Positions 49,436 through 61,294 of a stretch of DNA of 64,000 bases are shown in pieces. Location of the stretch: assembly GCF_932526225.1 (NCBI RefSeq), contig NC_064037.1, positions 15,624,601 to 15,688,600 on the forward strand, read 5' to 3'. Numbering within the stretch: position 1 is the first letter of the stretch; each line of letters opens with the position of its first letter. Source of the DNA: Nematostella vectensis. Lineage: Eukaryota > Cnidaria > Anthozoa > Actiniaria > Edwardsiidae. Both the position numbers and the translations under genes were made by a program. The notes under the pieces are model-generated. The model was not told where the DNA came from and did no database searches. It worked only from the letters and a program-made list of their open reading frames with translations.

Positions 49436-49491
49436 GACTCGCTTGACTTGCTTGACTCGCTTGACTCGCTTGACTTGCTTGACTTGCTCTC
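49436..49491 (+). repeat. 10-bp TTGACTCGC-type tandem repeat
   Basis: Six to seven copies of GACTCGCTTG or GACTTGCTTG. The surrounding 49204-50070 also contains a long G-run (49827-49841) and a dispersed CAAACGGCGAATGGCAATTG motif that recurs, inverted, near 11650-11680. No gene recognised. Confidence 0.8.
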
Positions 49492-50074
49492 TATTATGTG
49501 TGTGAGGAGGGCAACTAAGCAGACAGCCAATGGAAGGGTCGGGGGAGCCCGCCTTTGAGCATCAAGTCAGGAGCAGTGTTGATTTCAAGCCCATATTCAA
49601 AGGGTATACACCTATTTCAACAAACGTTGTCAGTGCAAACGGCGAATGGCAATTGGCAAATGGCAGTTCTAAGGCTAATCACTGCTTATGGGTATAATTA
49701 TTTGTGATTAAAGAAGATAAGTAATATAATCGAATAAACTATCAACATTTTCCTTTATTTAGTAAAAAGTTTAGGAGTTCCATGTTTTATTTTGACAGAG
49801 CGGTACCAGGCAACGTAAGATTTGTGGGGGGGGGGGGGGGGCACAATACAGAAACATGGAGAAAATATGGGGGGGGGGCACAGCCACGCCCCTTCTGGAC
49901 AAAACAATACAACAACAACACTTTTTATTTTCTTTGTTCAAAGTTTACATATATGGGCGAGCATTCCCGCAAAAAGCATAGCATATAATCCTCAGTGAAA
50001 TGTTGTTTATTATTATTTTTAAAACCTAAATTGCATCATAAGAGCTCCTCTCCACCAGAAGTTTTATATATAGT

Positions 50075-50076
50075 AT

Positions 50077-50107
<31 letters not shown>

Positions 50108-50236
50108 TCTATTTATCTATTTATCTATTTATCTATTTATCTATTTATCTATTTATCTATCTATTTATCTATTTATCTATTTATCTATTTATCTATTTAT
50201 CTATGTATTTAATTATTTATTTATTTATTTATTTAA
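50075..50236 (+). repeat. (ATTT)n/(ATCT ATTT)n microsatellite
   Basis: Pure ATTT repeats, then alternating TTTATCTA units, then ATTT again. The open frame through it is an artefact. 50240-52130 has no recognised gene. Confidence 0.97.
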
Positions 50237-52129
50237 TTAATTTTTAGGGGGTCTGGGGTTCTCCCACGAAAATTGTGAAAATCCAGACTATAAAAAGGCT
50301 CGGAAATTGATCAGAATACCTGCTTCAAAAGAAGGCCCTCCCCTAAACCGTGTTAAAAAATTGAGGCCCTCCCCCAAATTGGCATTCAAAAAATTGCAAC
50401 CCTTCCCCCAAACATAGCAGCCCATCCCCTTATACCAAAATGCATTTCCATCGTCCTTTTTTTCTCTCTTCCGGTGAAAATGCTAAATAAGTCGAAAAGA
50501 AAATTCATGTGTTTTGATTTGCTATATGACTCGGATACTCGCATTGTTGTGTTTGTGGTTTGAAAATAGTAATTTTAACTGGTTTGTTAGTGGCTCTAGA
50601 GCGAGTTTACTAGAGTACCTGCCGAACACGATACAACAACGCTGATACTGAAAACCGCGCGAGTTCGCTAAACAACAACCACTTCAGCCAAACATCCCAA
50701 AAGGTAGGTCGGATTTCATACTCCATTCTTGAATTACATTCCGAATTTAATCTAAGGAACATAACATGTCAAATACTGTTACGTGAATGAATAACGCGAT
50801 TGTGTTCACCAAATATAACAAACCAAACATCACTCTAGATATTTTTGTCACTTGACATGAATACCGCATAGCAAAACAAAAACATTATTTTTCTTGACTT
50901 TGCGTACACAGTCCTTTTCTAGTTCAATTCCCTCCAATACAAATCCGTGTTCCCCCAACATTGTTTGCTGATGGTACTTATTTTAGAAAAACAATACATC
51001 GGTATAAATTGTCTTTATTTTTTATTTGCATGGAAAGACTTCGTCAACCGTGCTCTCATTTGATTTCTTGAAACACATTTTTAATATTCTCATTTATAAT
51101 ACCTCTCCTCTACTTCCCTTAAGTATGGTCATGGTCGGCACAACAGAAAAATCTCCAACCAAGCTTCACTGGTAAGTGTTCAAGCGGTTGATTCCGTCCT
51201 GCGTAGAGCTTTCTGTGTCTGCGCATCATGGAAAGCGTTTGTGAAACACTTGTCGCAGGCGTGAATACAAGAAAAATTCTGACCTGTTTACGAGGAAACA
51301 CTGGCGCTTCAATAACAAAATGAAGACGTGCAGCTCATACTTAACGTAATAACTAAAAAAATCTTGACCTGTTTACGTAAATTATTGTAAACATTTTTTG
51401 CATCAAGATAAAAAAAATAGAAACGCGGCTTTCTTATCAGCGTAAAAAGATAGTTGCGCAGGGGAGGGAGGTGGAGGAGAGGCGGTTAGGGCGAAGTGAA
51501 CAATAAAAACACTTTAGCCCTTGTCGATAAAATAAAATAAAAAGTTTCTCGATAAAACTACCTAGACTTTAAACAGAACAAACAGAAACTTTATTTCTAA
51601 AATAGCGGGAAAAGCGAGTTCATATTCAAACTGTTCCCGTCCTAGCTAGACCGTAAAACGAATTTCACGTCGTTGTTTGGCGGAGAGCGGTTTTAAATCT
51701 ATCGGACAGAACGCATTTTCACGCACGGCTTTCGGATTCCTAAATTAATTCCATTGTTTTCTACCATCGCCTCCTCGTTGCCGTATTGTTATCTACATGA
51801 AATGAACTGTCTGATACATTTCAGCCGTTTTCCTCCAAAACACGACGTGAAAACCGTTTCATGGTTTAAACGAGGACAAGCCCCCTTTTGGTCCAATAAG
51901 GCAGAAACCAGGCCTTATTCTTCCTTATTTGCAACCATAAAAACGTTTCTTTTTTTTTTCTAGTTTGGAGTTCACGTGATTACGGAAGCCCATGAGGGCC
52001 ACTCAAGGTTTTCGTTAACAACATCTCACCTTTCGGTCACGACTTTGAACTATTTGCGTCACGACAACTCACTTTGAGTGTCACGACAAAGCACTATTTG
52101 ATTATCGCTTAAAACATTGCAGGTTTAGT

Positions 52130-52460
52130 TCACCATATCGCACTTTGTGTCTCAAAACATCGCACTTTGTGTCTTAAAAAACTCATCATTTTGCCTATGC
52201 TTAAAACATTTCAGTATATCGTTCACGACACTCAACTTTGTGCTTATAACATAGCAACTATTTTCTATTGCATAAAATATTTAACTTTGTGCTTTATAAC
52301 ATGGGACTTTGTGTCTAAAAAAATCTCGCGATTTGCCGAATGCGCAGATCATTCCAGTTTTTGTCTGTGCATTAAATATTCAACTTTGTGCTTGATAACA
52401 TGAGACTTTGTGTCTTAAAAAATCTCGCGGTTTACCGAATGCGCAAATCATTTCAGGTTT
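52130..52460 (+). repeat. Degenerate CACTTTGTGTCTTAAAAC tandem repeat
   Basis: Loose copies of ACTTTGTGTCTTAAAAAATC and ACTTTGTGCTTATAACAT at intervals of 25-60 nt, with one larger duplicated pair near 52295-52440 (TCTCGCGATTTGCCGAATGC, TCTCGCGGTTTACCGAATGC). Confidence 0.65.
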
Positions 52461-52639
52461 TGTCTATTGCATAAAATGATTCTTGTAATTTTTGAGGTGA
52501 GCTTACCCCCAGGGGCTTCGTAAACTTTATGACTTGTAAACAGAAGAGAAACACATTTTCTGTGACCATCTTTAGTTGGTTGAGCAGGTCCCTGAAAAGA
52601 AACTAACTTTCCTCGATATCAGACCCCCAAAACGACAAC

Positions 52640-53550
52640 GTTTTCTTCATATAGAACACAAAATATGTTGTCGGCAATTTTGTAACCTGCACACTATAGT
52701 GTCATTTAAATGGATCTGGTACATGTCTATTTTTTCTCATTAATACAGAAGGTCACGTGACCTTGTTAGCATGAAAACGAGGCTCAATATTAAAGACTAT
52801 CATACCATTCTCGTACCGTATTTTCAGTATACAGCACAGTAGTTAACATATCTCTTGAAAAGCGAATCATCATCTTTGCAAGAGACAAGGTGGTGTTGGG
52901 AGGGGGGATGGGGGCTGGAGAAAATCCATCCATCCCTCTTTCGTGCCTAAAATACAAATTCCGCATCGTTTGGTCCAAAGAAAAAAAAGCCCCACTACGG
53001 AAACTGTAGGCTTCTCTACAAGATCTTCTGAATTGTCATTTCTCTGACAAATAATACACAGCTTAAAAACAACTTTGCCATCATTAGATTCAGAGAGGTT
53101 GGTTGCCATTTCAGAAAGAGGCGGGAGAGGAACGTGCTCCACTACATACTCTGTAAATCCAATATGGCTGACCTCAAATATGATGAGAGACTCCGCTGAC
53201 CAAATATATTCAAAAATACCGCTGACTAGCAAGTGTGCAGCATGTATGTCGTTCTTGCAATTTTGTTTCATTTAATAAGTGCTGACTTCAATAGAACAAT
53301 TATAAATTTATCATTTACTTCTGCATTTCTGCAATAATACTATTCTGTGCTTCATGTTTTGCCTAGAGGTTCTAATCAATATAAACCACCTAAAAAGCCA
53401 CCCTCAATGTTTTTGTTATTAATGCTTAGGATTTAAATATACGGCCTCGTTTTCATGCTGCAATTTACGGGGCCTTACTATACCAACCCCCCGCGAGCGC
53501 TGGTGCAGGTTACAAAATTGCCGACCACGTTTTTTGTGCTCAATAGGTTC
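52640..53550. mobile_element. Inverted-repeat-bounded element, possibly a DNA transposon remnant
   Basis: GTCGGCAATTTTGTAACCTG (about 52670-52691) is inverted at 53505-53525 (TGCAGGTTACAAAATTGCC). GCATGAAAACGAGGC (52770) is inverted near 53443-53458. Between them a minus-strand frame (53271-52870) contains FKLCIICQRNDNSEDLV, which resembles a CxxC segment seen in repeated cnidarian proteins; this is recall, not a search. No termini with a target duplication were found. Confidence 0.4.
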
Positions 53551-54578
53551 CCCTTAATAAAACTAGATAGGTGGTTTGCTTTCACCACGAAAATCTCACG
53601 GGACTTTGATTCATGATATATGCTCCCTGACGATAAACCAGGCTAGGATCAGGTATAAACACATTTTTTTTGTTGCGATTGCTATCATCGTCATTGCTTT
53701 TCTTCCCACTCCAGGTTTTGGTTCCCTTCTTCCTTCAATAGCTGGTCTCCTTGGACGTGGAATTGGAGTTTTGTTGGAACTGCCTGTCGGGAAGGTGAAC
53801 ACCAAACAGCTGGCAACGAGGGTCAGATGAAGGCCACGCCTTCGCAGAAAAGTCCTAGTCCCGTGACCACCAAGTTGGAGGGAAAAACTGAGGACTAGGG
53901 ATCAGTCCTGCGATCGTGTTGTCCGCGAGGAATTGAGGACCAAGCACTAATCAAGGACTAGTCCCATTTGTTGGCGGTGATGTCTTATAATACAGCCCCT
54001 CTCCCTTATGGTACAATTAGATAGGAAGCTGTTTTGAGACTGTTTAGAAATGATAACAGTGAAGAGTTATAAAGGGATACTAGTAAAAAAAAAAAATTTA
54101 GAAAGTCAAAACACGTGGTAATTTTTTTTTATATCAAAACAGATTGTTTGACTTAGAACCACTCTATTCTATATATGTATGTATCCACCAAAAATAAAAT
54201 AAAAATCAACTGTCAAACTATGTCCGGACCCTCTAAGGGGACGACCATTTGACTTTTGCGGGGGGGGGGGGGGGGGGGGGGGGAGGCGCTTTTTTTGGAT
54301 AAAAATATCCTGCACCAATTGGTGGACAAAAAAATATCCTGCAACGCCAAATGCTTTGAAAAAAATTTATAGAGGTTTGGCTCACATTAGTTTACAACTG
54401 AATCAATGGCATTTTTATTTTTGTTTTTAAATATCTCTTAAATTAATAAGAGGAAGAACCCAATATTAGACACTTGCATATTTTTGTTTCTCAGCCGAAT
54501 AACCTCTAGCATGGAACAACAGGTCATTTACTATTCTTGGTGACAAACAGCTTTTCTTCGCAAGACTACTGTAGGTTA
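53551..54578. other. Spacer downstream of SBDS
   Basis: A long G homopolymer lies at about 54259-54282. No confident gene: the + frame at 53576-53830 has a hydrophobic stretch but no supporting start, splice or family signal. Confidence 0.5.
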
Positions 54579-57500
54579 TTACTCTAGTCTCTCATCCCCT
54601 TCTTGCACGTCTTTTAAACTAAGCACCTCCATGTTGCCACGCCCTCGCGTCTCGGCACGTAGTGTCTCATCAATACTTCTGTAACAACCGGGGTCAACCA
54701 AACAGACCTACAAAGAGACATACAATAAAAATAAAAACGTTTTTAAATTAGCACCATTCTATTGTTTCAAATACTAAAAAAAATAGGCAAAATAACAGAA
54801 AATGCCTCATAGCTGATCTGGTAAGAATACAAGAATACTAAGTTTTCCAAGATGTGATTCCAAGCATTGAGTGACCCTAATGCCCACTAGAAAATGTCGG
54901 TAATGAAAATTAAGAGATAATGCAGGTTTACTTACAATTTCCAGGTCCATATCCCATTCTTCGCTTTCGACTTTTGTCATGAGGGGTCTCAACTTTTCCT
55001 GGACCTTCTTGGCATCTTTACCCGGTAGGACCAGACGAAGACGCATTTGGGCACGGTCTATCTGCATGGTCTCCTTTAATTGCCGAATGACTTCAAGCGC
55101 CTATGATAAAATAAACAGCATCTAAAGTGGAACTTATCATTTGTGGCAGGGGGTATCATACATCTGACATTTCATTACATCACATGCAAATAAGGCCAAC
55201 AAGACAAAGTTTTAAAGAAGGATAGCCAGTTATATGTGTTCTAATGACATATATGATAAGAATGCAAATGGACTGCCATTTAATGTTCTAGTGAGCATAG
55301 TATTTCCCTGCCTCACTGACGGCTGGATAATTGAAGTTGGTGGCGATCAACCAAACCCCGCATAAGATCCCATATTAAAGTGCAATAAATTTTACTATGG
55401 CCACTTTGAAAGTTTTGTTAAGACCGCTAAAAATGTGAGAACCATGCTTTTTTATTGATGTAATCATCACTAACCAATCAGAGAGAGGCAAAGAAATGGT
55501 TCAGAGCCCATTCAAACCCCGCATAAGATCACATATTACATACTAGTATCAATTTATTATATGGCTTATTTTTAGATATTTGTACGAGAAGGAAAACTTA
55601 TGCTGCTAAAGTGAAAGAAGGAACTCTTTCTGGATCTACAAGTCACGAGTGCTCAACTCCAATGCTCGGAATAAGGAGTCGATTTGTAAAATGACCATGG
55701 AAAATTGCTTTTTACGCCGATTTAACCGACTTTCACATAAAAACATCAATTCTTTTATGTTATTTCATTTAGATTAGTTATGTTCACGGAAAATCGTCTT
55801 CAAACTCCCTGTTTTATGATAATTTTCCGCCATAATGATTGCAACGCGCGCCACAATTTCAAGTTTGCTGAAATTATATTTGTGATAGAAAAAGGTAGCA
55901 AATCGTCTCTTTATACGGGGAATAAAGGCAAATCACTTGAGGAATTTACCTGCATAATGAATCCTCATTCAAGAGAAGTATTTTAGTGAATATATCTTAC
56001 TGTCTGTGGAGAATTCAAGTAAAAGAAAACATCTCTACGATCAGTTCGAGTAGAAAGTAACAATCAATTGGGACAAAATTATTTCACAAAATGTGTTGGT
56101 CAAAATTCAGAGGATGTCTTTATTAATTAGAAGTTCTGAATTTGTGGATGATTAAAAGCATTGTGTGGAAATACGAGCTGGATTTCACTGAATGGTCATT
56201 GCAAACAAAATCTTCACGAACATCAGCGAAACTGTCAGAAGCAACGAAAAAAGGTAAACAAAGTTGGAAATTATATTGAGGAAAAATAAATAAGTAAGCT
56301 TACGTAATAAAGCTCACTGCCAGAATATTAATATTGAAACTCATCGTTGTAAAGATGGCAACAAATTGCTATTACAGTGCAACCTTCTTGTTGTTGATTT
56401 TCTCTAGTGAGTTGTCTGTCCGGAAAATTTTTTGTAATGACCGCGGTCGTTACAGCAGGATTCGGACCGCTCAACAGCCAATCAGCGTGCGCCATTCCAC
56501 CGGAAGTGGTTATTGCTATATAATAAAGTGCAATAAATACTACTATGGCTACTATAAATGCTACTATGGTTTAGAGCCCATTCAAACACAGCAGAATCCT
56601 CCTGGTTGTGAAGTTTGTTCCTATCAAAAGAGTGATTCTCCTTTTATTAATTAGTTAATTGTCTTGGTCGCCATGACAGCATGTGTCACCCTGTAAATTT
56701 GGTGGAAATTAATTGTCACCAGTTTACTTCTGGAGGTCCGACGGAAACCTCCGAGATATCTAACAGGCCATCCGCTCTAAATTATTAACCACATCCTCAA
56801 AAAGACTTCAAATAGACACACTGCTTTCAATATTTTGAAATGTTTTTCACGTTTTCTGTTAAAAATCATGGGAGATTGTTAGGTAATCAACTGGAAGTAA
56901 ACTGGTGACAATGCAGCTTTAATATTGGTAAAAAAACAAATAATAAAAAAAAAGTTATGCCCTTGTTTCAATAATTACCTGTTGCTTAGAGCTTCTTGTT
57001 GGAATGACAGAGTAGTGAATATCCTTCATCGCACGTTCAATGACTCCAACAGGGTAAGGACGTTTTGTCTCTGGGTTGACACATTTATCTGCTACTATTG
57101 TCGCAATATCTCGGAATGATGACTCAAGTTGTTGATTTCTTTCTTTTTCTGATACCTGGAGTTCACCTTTAGCTAGAATCTAATAAACAAAATAAACTAG
57201 CTTACCGATCCGGTATGAAATCTGTCGTTGTAATTTGTCACTAGTGATTAGTGACAAATTACCGGATAGTGATGTTCAGGCCTGATTTCTAGCTGGGCTT
57301 TTACGGTCACTTCTCTATTTTATTCCATTATTATTTTTGTAGTTTTCTTGAGTATCTATTGTAACTTTATTTAATGATTTTCTTGTTAACTCATTACTGT
57401 TGAATCTGTTGTATCGCGACCAATGTTTTCAAAACATGATTTGTTTTAGTTTTTTGTTCCATCAGTAAAACCATTCTGAGCCAATGAGCTTTGTGCACTT

Positions 57501-59426
57501 CCTTGGCTATCCTCTGGACGAAAACCAGACAGTGTCGTGACAGAAAGCCAGGCAACTGCACTAGGCAAGAGATGGCAGAATCTGATTGGCTTAGAATAAT
57601 TTGACTGGCGGAACAGAAAATCCTAAAAGACAAAAACAAATCATGCTTTAAAAAGGCTGTATTGCGATACAAAGGATTCAACAGTAAAGTTGGAAATAAA
57701 AATGGTTATGGGTATCCAGCAATAGCTACTTAGAGGCATTTTGAAATGGTGTCTCTTTTTTGAAAAAATCTTTTTTTGTGCCATCAAACATGTGTGTGTA
57801 TGAAATACATTTTCAACAAGGTCCCCTTACCCTTCCCAAGTTTTGTCAATGCTACTCAAGGATCAAGCATGAGAAATAGGTCAGGAGAATGAGTTTCACT
57901 ACCATGAAATCACCGTGCACATAAAGGAGGCTGGTCACATCACAAAGTGAGACCAACATCCCTGGTGTGCCTAGTTTGTCCTTTGAAGCCTGCTGTGTAT
58001 TGATTAGAACTGCTGTCTCCGCTCAGTCGCTGACAGCAGCAATAATGTTCTCAGGAGAATACTTATTCCACTTTTTGATATGTTAGTTTTAAATATGGCT
58101 TTCCATATCCCCGGCACAATCTTGTTAAAAAATATGACAAAATTTCAAGGCATGAAATATAAAATCTTTGTTAAAACTCATACAGGTGTATTTTTCTCAT
58201 AAAACTGGTACTAACCTTAAGACATATATCTGTTTGGTTGTCAGTGCCGAATGCTCTAACAAGGTCTTCATTCTTGGCGACTTGGCCTTTGGATACATTA
58301 GTAAAGACTGTGTGTGTTTGAAGGACTTCATCTATATCTTTTTCCCTAAAAAACAAACAAAGATAGCATAGTAAAACATGCTGGGAAAAGAGAAGTGACA
58401 AATTGCATTCATACATTAAAGTCCAACTTCTTTTCTTGGTATACTCATGAATTGATTCAAGGTCATTACTGATTACCATAGTCCTTATGTGAAGAACGAT
58501 ATTTCCTTATTTCCCTCCCCCTCCTCTCTTTTTGTTCATGCCCCCCCCCCACACATTTATTTCCCCTTCCCCCAATGTCGAGGACCAAGTTCCCAGGTGT
58601 CTGACAACAACATAATTGAAAGGGGGAGGAGTGGGTCTGAGGCAAAGGGGGTGGGTTAGAAAGGTGTTTTGTCATGACTTGAACACATGGAAAGTGTTTT
58701 TCGTTGAAAAAATTAACGACATTCAATTCGCTGATTGTAGCAAGGCAAAGAACCTACCCAATCACGAAACAAAGTTACTCTGTATTTCAAGTAGCGGTCT
58801 TACAAAAAAAGCATCAAATCTAGAAGATTCTTGCATCAGCTGTTCTGGACTGTTACAAGTACTAAAGAATGTTTATGCTAAGGAAAGACTTTGATGACGA
58901 GTTCTATGGTTTATAGAAGCCATCAGTCAATAATACAAAATTACAAAATCAATTAATAAATAACACTTGCTAGAAGTTACAAAGATATAGATCTTCAAGA
59001 AAGATGGAAGAGTAGAAATATTCCATTCATCACGTTTATAATCACAACTTTGATTTTGACATAACTAGTCACATGGAATCACAGTCTAAGTGCAAAAGCA
59101 ATAATTGGGGAATTCAAAACATGACCTTACACTTTTGAAGTAATTCAGTGAAAAGAGCGACATCTCCATGACAGAATAGAAGAATATAAAACCCAGTAGA
59201 ATTATTTAGTTTAACAATCCTCAAAATACCGAAGAATAGATCTAGAACAAGACGTGTACGTGACTTATTGTAGAGAAATGAAGTATAAAACTTACACGTT
59301 GGTCCTCCAAGACATAACTTTGTTTTTGTAGCAAGCAATCTCAAATCTTTTCCCAGACTTTTTTAGCCTCACAACTGCAACATTTGTAAGTTTGACTTGA
59401 TTTGTAGGCGTGAAGATATTCGCCAT
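54579..59426 (-). CDS. SBDS: SBDS ribosome maturation protein, complete, 251 aa
   Basis: Five exons on the minus strand: 59426-59296, 58345-58216, 57179-56979, 55100-54936, 54707-54579 (TAA). All phases join to 251 aa; human SBDS is 250. It matches SBDS end to end: start [130 protein letters not shown]. The FYSH domain is residues ~1-95, followed by the helical middle domain and a ferredoxin-like C-terminal domain. SBDS works with the GTPase EFL1 to release eIF6 from the 60S subunit. Introns hold MITEs at 56713-56918 and 57397-57684 and a hairpin at 57230-57262. The donor of exon 1 is taken as GTAAGT after AACGT, because that gives the conserved Val before EKDIDE. Confidence 0.98.
55330..56600. 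repeat. Dispersed repeat fragments in SBDS intron 3
   Basis: AGAGCCCATTCAAACCCCGC at 55504 and AGAGCCCATTCAAACACAGC at 56571, with AAAGTGCAATAAAT(A/T)..TACTATGG shared by 55377 and 56525, indicate two copies of an interspersed repeat of unknown type. Open frames here have no family match. Confidence 0.5.
56713..56918. mobile_element. piggyBac-type MITE, inverted relative of 8300-8545
   Basis: TTGTCACCAGTTTACTTC at the left and GGAAGTAAACTGGTGACAAT at the right are inverted, with TTAA at 56709-56712 and 56919-56922. The interior matches the reverse complement of 8300-8545 (GAGGTCCGACGGAAACCTCC, TTTTCAATATTTTGAAATG-like). The left terminus has lost about 7 bp. Confidence 0.8.
57230..57262. other. 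Near-perfect palindrome in SBDS intron 2
   Basis: GTAATTTGTCACTA and TAGTGACAAATTAC flank a five-base loop, directly upstream (minus strand) of the exon 57179-56979. Confidence 0.7.
57397..57684. mobile_element. MITE with TA target duplication (Tc1/mariner-like) in SBDS intron 2
   Basis: CTGTTGAATC ... GATTCAACAG termini flanked by TA (57395-57396 and 57685-57686). The inverted match extends inward for ~70 bp with differences (TGTTGTATCGCGA, AAAACATGATTTGTTTT and TGTTCC at the left; GGAACA, AAACAAATCATGCTTT and TTGCGATACAAA at the right). TA duplication suggests a Tc1/mariner-type source. Confidence 0.8.
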
Positions 59427-59707
59427 AACTAACGGTAAATGTGAAATGGATAAAAAAGGAAAAATAATATTATATTATATAGAAATTTATGGCGACTTCG
59501 ATTTACACTGTGGGAATAACCGCTGACCTCAGCACATTGTACTGTGACAATCCCGACACTGGAGGGGAGGGGGCAAGGACTCAATATGCAACCTCATGGA
59601 AATACCACAGGCATCCAGGAGGTGAGGAATGTTCAATTTGTAACCATGACAAAGATACGGTCGATAAAGAATGCGTTGCACGGGCTATAGGATAATTTGA
59701 CTACAAA

Positions 59708-60540
59708 ATGAAGTCTTATGTCTTGTTAGTGTTGAATAAAACACGTATCCCTACTTCAACTGGATGTATTTGCCTTGGTTTCGCTCCCAACTCCTTAACC
59801 TGGGACAACCACCTCAAGTACATTCACAATAAGATCTCCAAGCGACTAGGCTTGTTAAAAAGGACAAAGAAATTCCTGTCACTTAAAGCAAGAACCCTGT
59901 TCTACCATTCGCTCATACAGCCAATATTAGACTATGGTGCTATCGTCTGGGGCTCGACCAAAAAGCAACACATCGACGATATGGTCAAGTTCCAGAAACG
60001 ATGTGCGCGGGTTATCCTCGATAAGAAATGGGATGCACCTTCAAAACCACTTTTTGAAGAACTAAATATTGTCCCCTTCGACAAAAGAATAATCTACCTA
60101 CAACTTGTTTTGCTCTTTAAGGCAATGAACAATATGACCCCATGCTATATCAGAGATATGTTCGTTAAGTGTAGTGATGTACATAACAAGAACACTAAAA
60201 ATGCAGCAAACCATAACTTAGTACTTCCAAAGGCTCGGACTACATTAGGAAAAAACAGCTTTAAGTTTGTAGCAGCTAAAAGGTGGAATGCATTGCCACT
60301 AGAAATCAAAGAAGCCAAGTCAATCACCGCCTTCTCCGCAAAACTAAGAGAATACATCACAACTCTGTAAATAAGTTTATAAATCAGCAAAGGATTGTTA
60401 TTGTAAATAGTTTCGTCAAAGATTTTGCTGTAAACAGATTTGTAAATAGCTTTTATTAATTTTGTTTCTGTTGAGGGCCATGCTTACATTATCATTGTGA
60501 TATTAAGTGAATCCCTTATTAAAAAAGGCATCTCTCTCTC
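59708..60540 (+). mobile_element. LINE 3'-end fragment upstream of SBDS
   Basis: An intact frame 59708-60370 encodes the part of non-LTR retrotransposon ORF2 after the reverse transcriptase catalytic core: thumb region (LTWDNHLKYIHNKISKRLG, FYHSLIQPILDYGAIVWG, KFQKRCARVILDKKWDAP) and the tail (NSFKFVAAKRWNALPLEIK). A 3' UTR follows, ending in a TCTCTCTCTC tract at ~60530-60540. The 5' part, including the FADD-type active site, is absent. The frame has no stops, so the insertion looks fairly young. The CR1/L2/Jockey group is likely; exact clade uncertain. It starts less than 300 bp from the divergent SBDS start codon. Confidence 0.85.
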
Positions 60541-61294
60541 TCCCACACAGCGAGCTCTGTCCCTACGAGGTAACTTGACCCCCAGCTGCGCATTTTTTCT
60601 CTTCTTCTATCAAATAGTGGTGAAGAGAAAAAGAGGTCTCGTGCTCCACTGATCTGCTCTCGAATTCTCACAAACAAATACACCTCGGTTTTCAAAACTC
60701 AATAAAGGCACGCGAGGAATTTTTTTTTTCGTAACACCGATTTTATACAGCCCCACCCCTCCCTAGATAAAACGGAAATAAATAACACATGAAAACGAGG
60801 TTAGGTTGTCTTGCCTTGATCTGTTCAGTAAATATATCTTCTGCATATTTTAGAATTTGGAAAGAAAACTTATCGAGAAGCCAGAAATAGCTATTATCAC
60901 TCTATCTATTCGAAGAGAGGAAGCTGTGCGGTATCTGTGCATTGAGCGTTGGGTTACAATTCAACACAGCAGTGTAAATCCACTCCAAAAATGCTCGAAG
61001 GTGCTGACATTGACGGGGATAAGTCGCAAGTTTAGGGCAAGTGTGTCTTCGTACAGGAAGCGTAACTGTAAACTCTATACGGGGCCAGGGTCACAGAGTA
61101 CGTAAGCTCAAGCTAAAAACACAAACACAACTGTTGCGAGTGTAATTTGCAAGCGAAGGGGACGATCAAGATCTTAGAGAGAGAGAGCAACGGGGTATTT
61201 TGTCTGATGTTCTCTTGCGCTTCACAGCTAGCCGTTTGAGTAAGACGTCCCGGGATTCTTTGTACTTGTATATCTCGTGGATGTGTCCAAAGTT
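60541..61294 (+). other. Intergenic region between the LINE and CASTOR
   Basis: Likely contains the CASTOR promoter and 5' UTR. No TATA box is evident and no coding exon is seen. Confidence 0.5.

Noticed and set aside
51119-51301. Minus-strand frame near a CDKCFTNAF segment suggesting a C2H2 zinc finger
   Set aside because: The finger-like halves are in different frames, no complete C2H2 spacing is present, and there are no neighbours; at most a decayed fragment.
53576-53830. 84-codon frame with a hydrophobic segment
   Set aside because: No signal-peptide start, splice support or recognisable family; the hydrophobic run could be chance.
60857-61105. 82-codon frame upstream of CASTOR
   Set aside because: No family resemblance and no splice connection to the CASTOR start; likely random or 5' flank.
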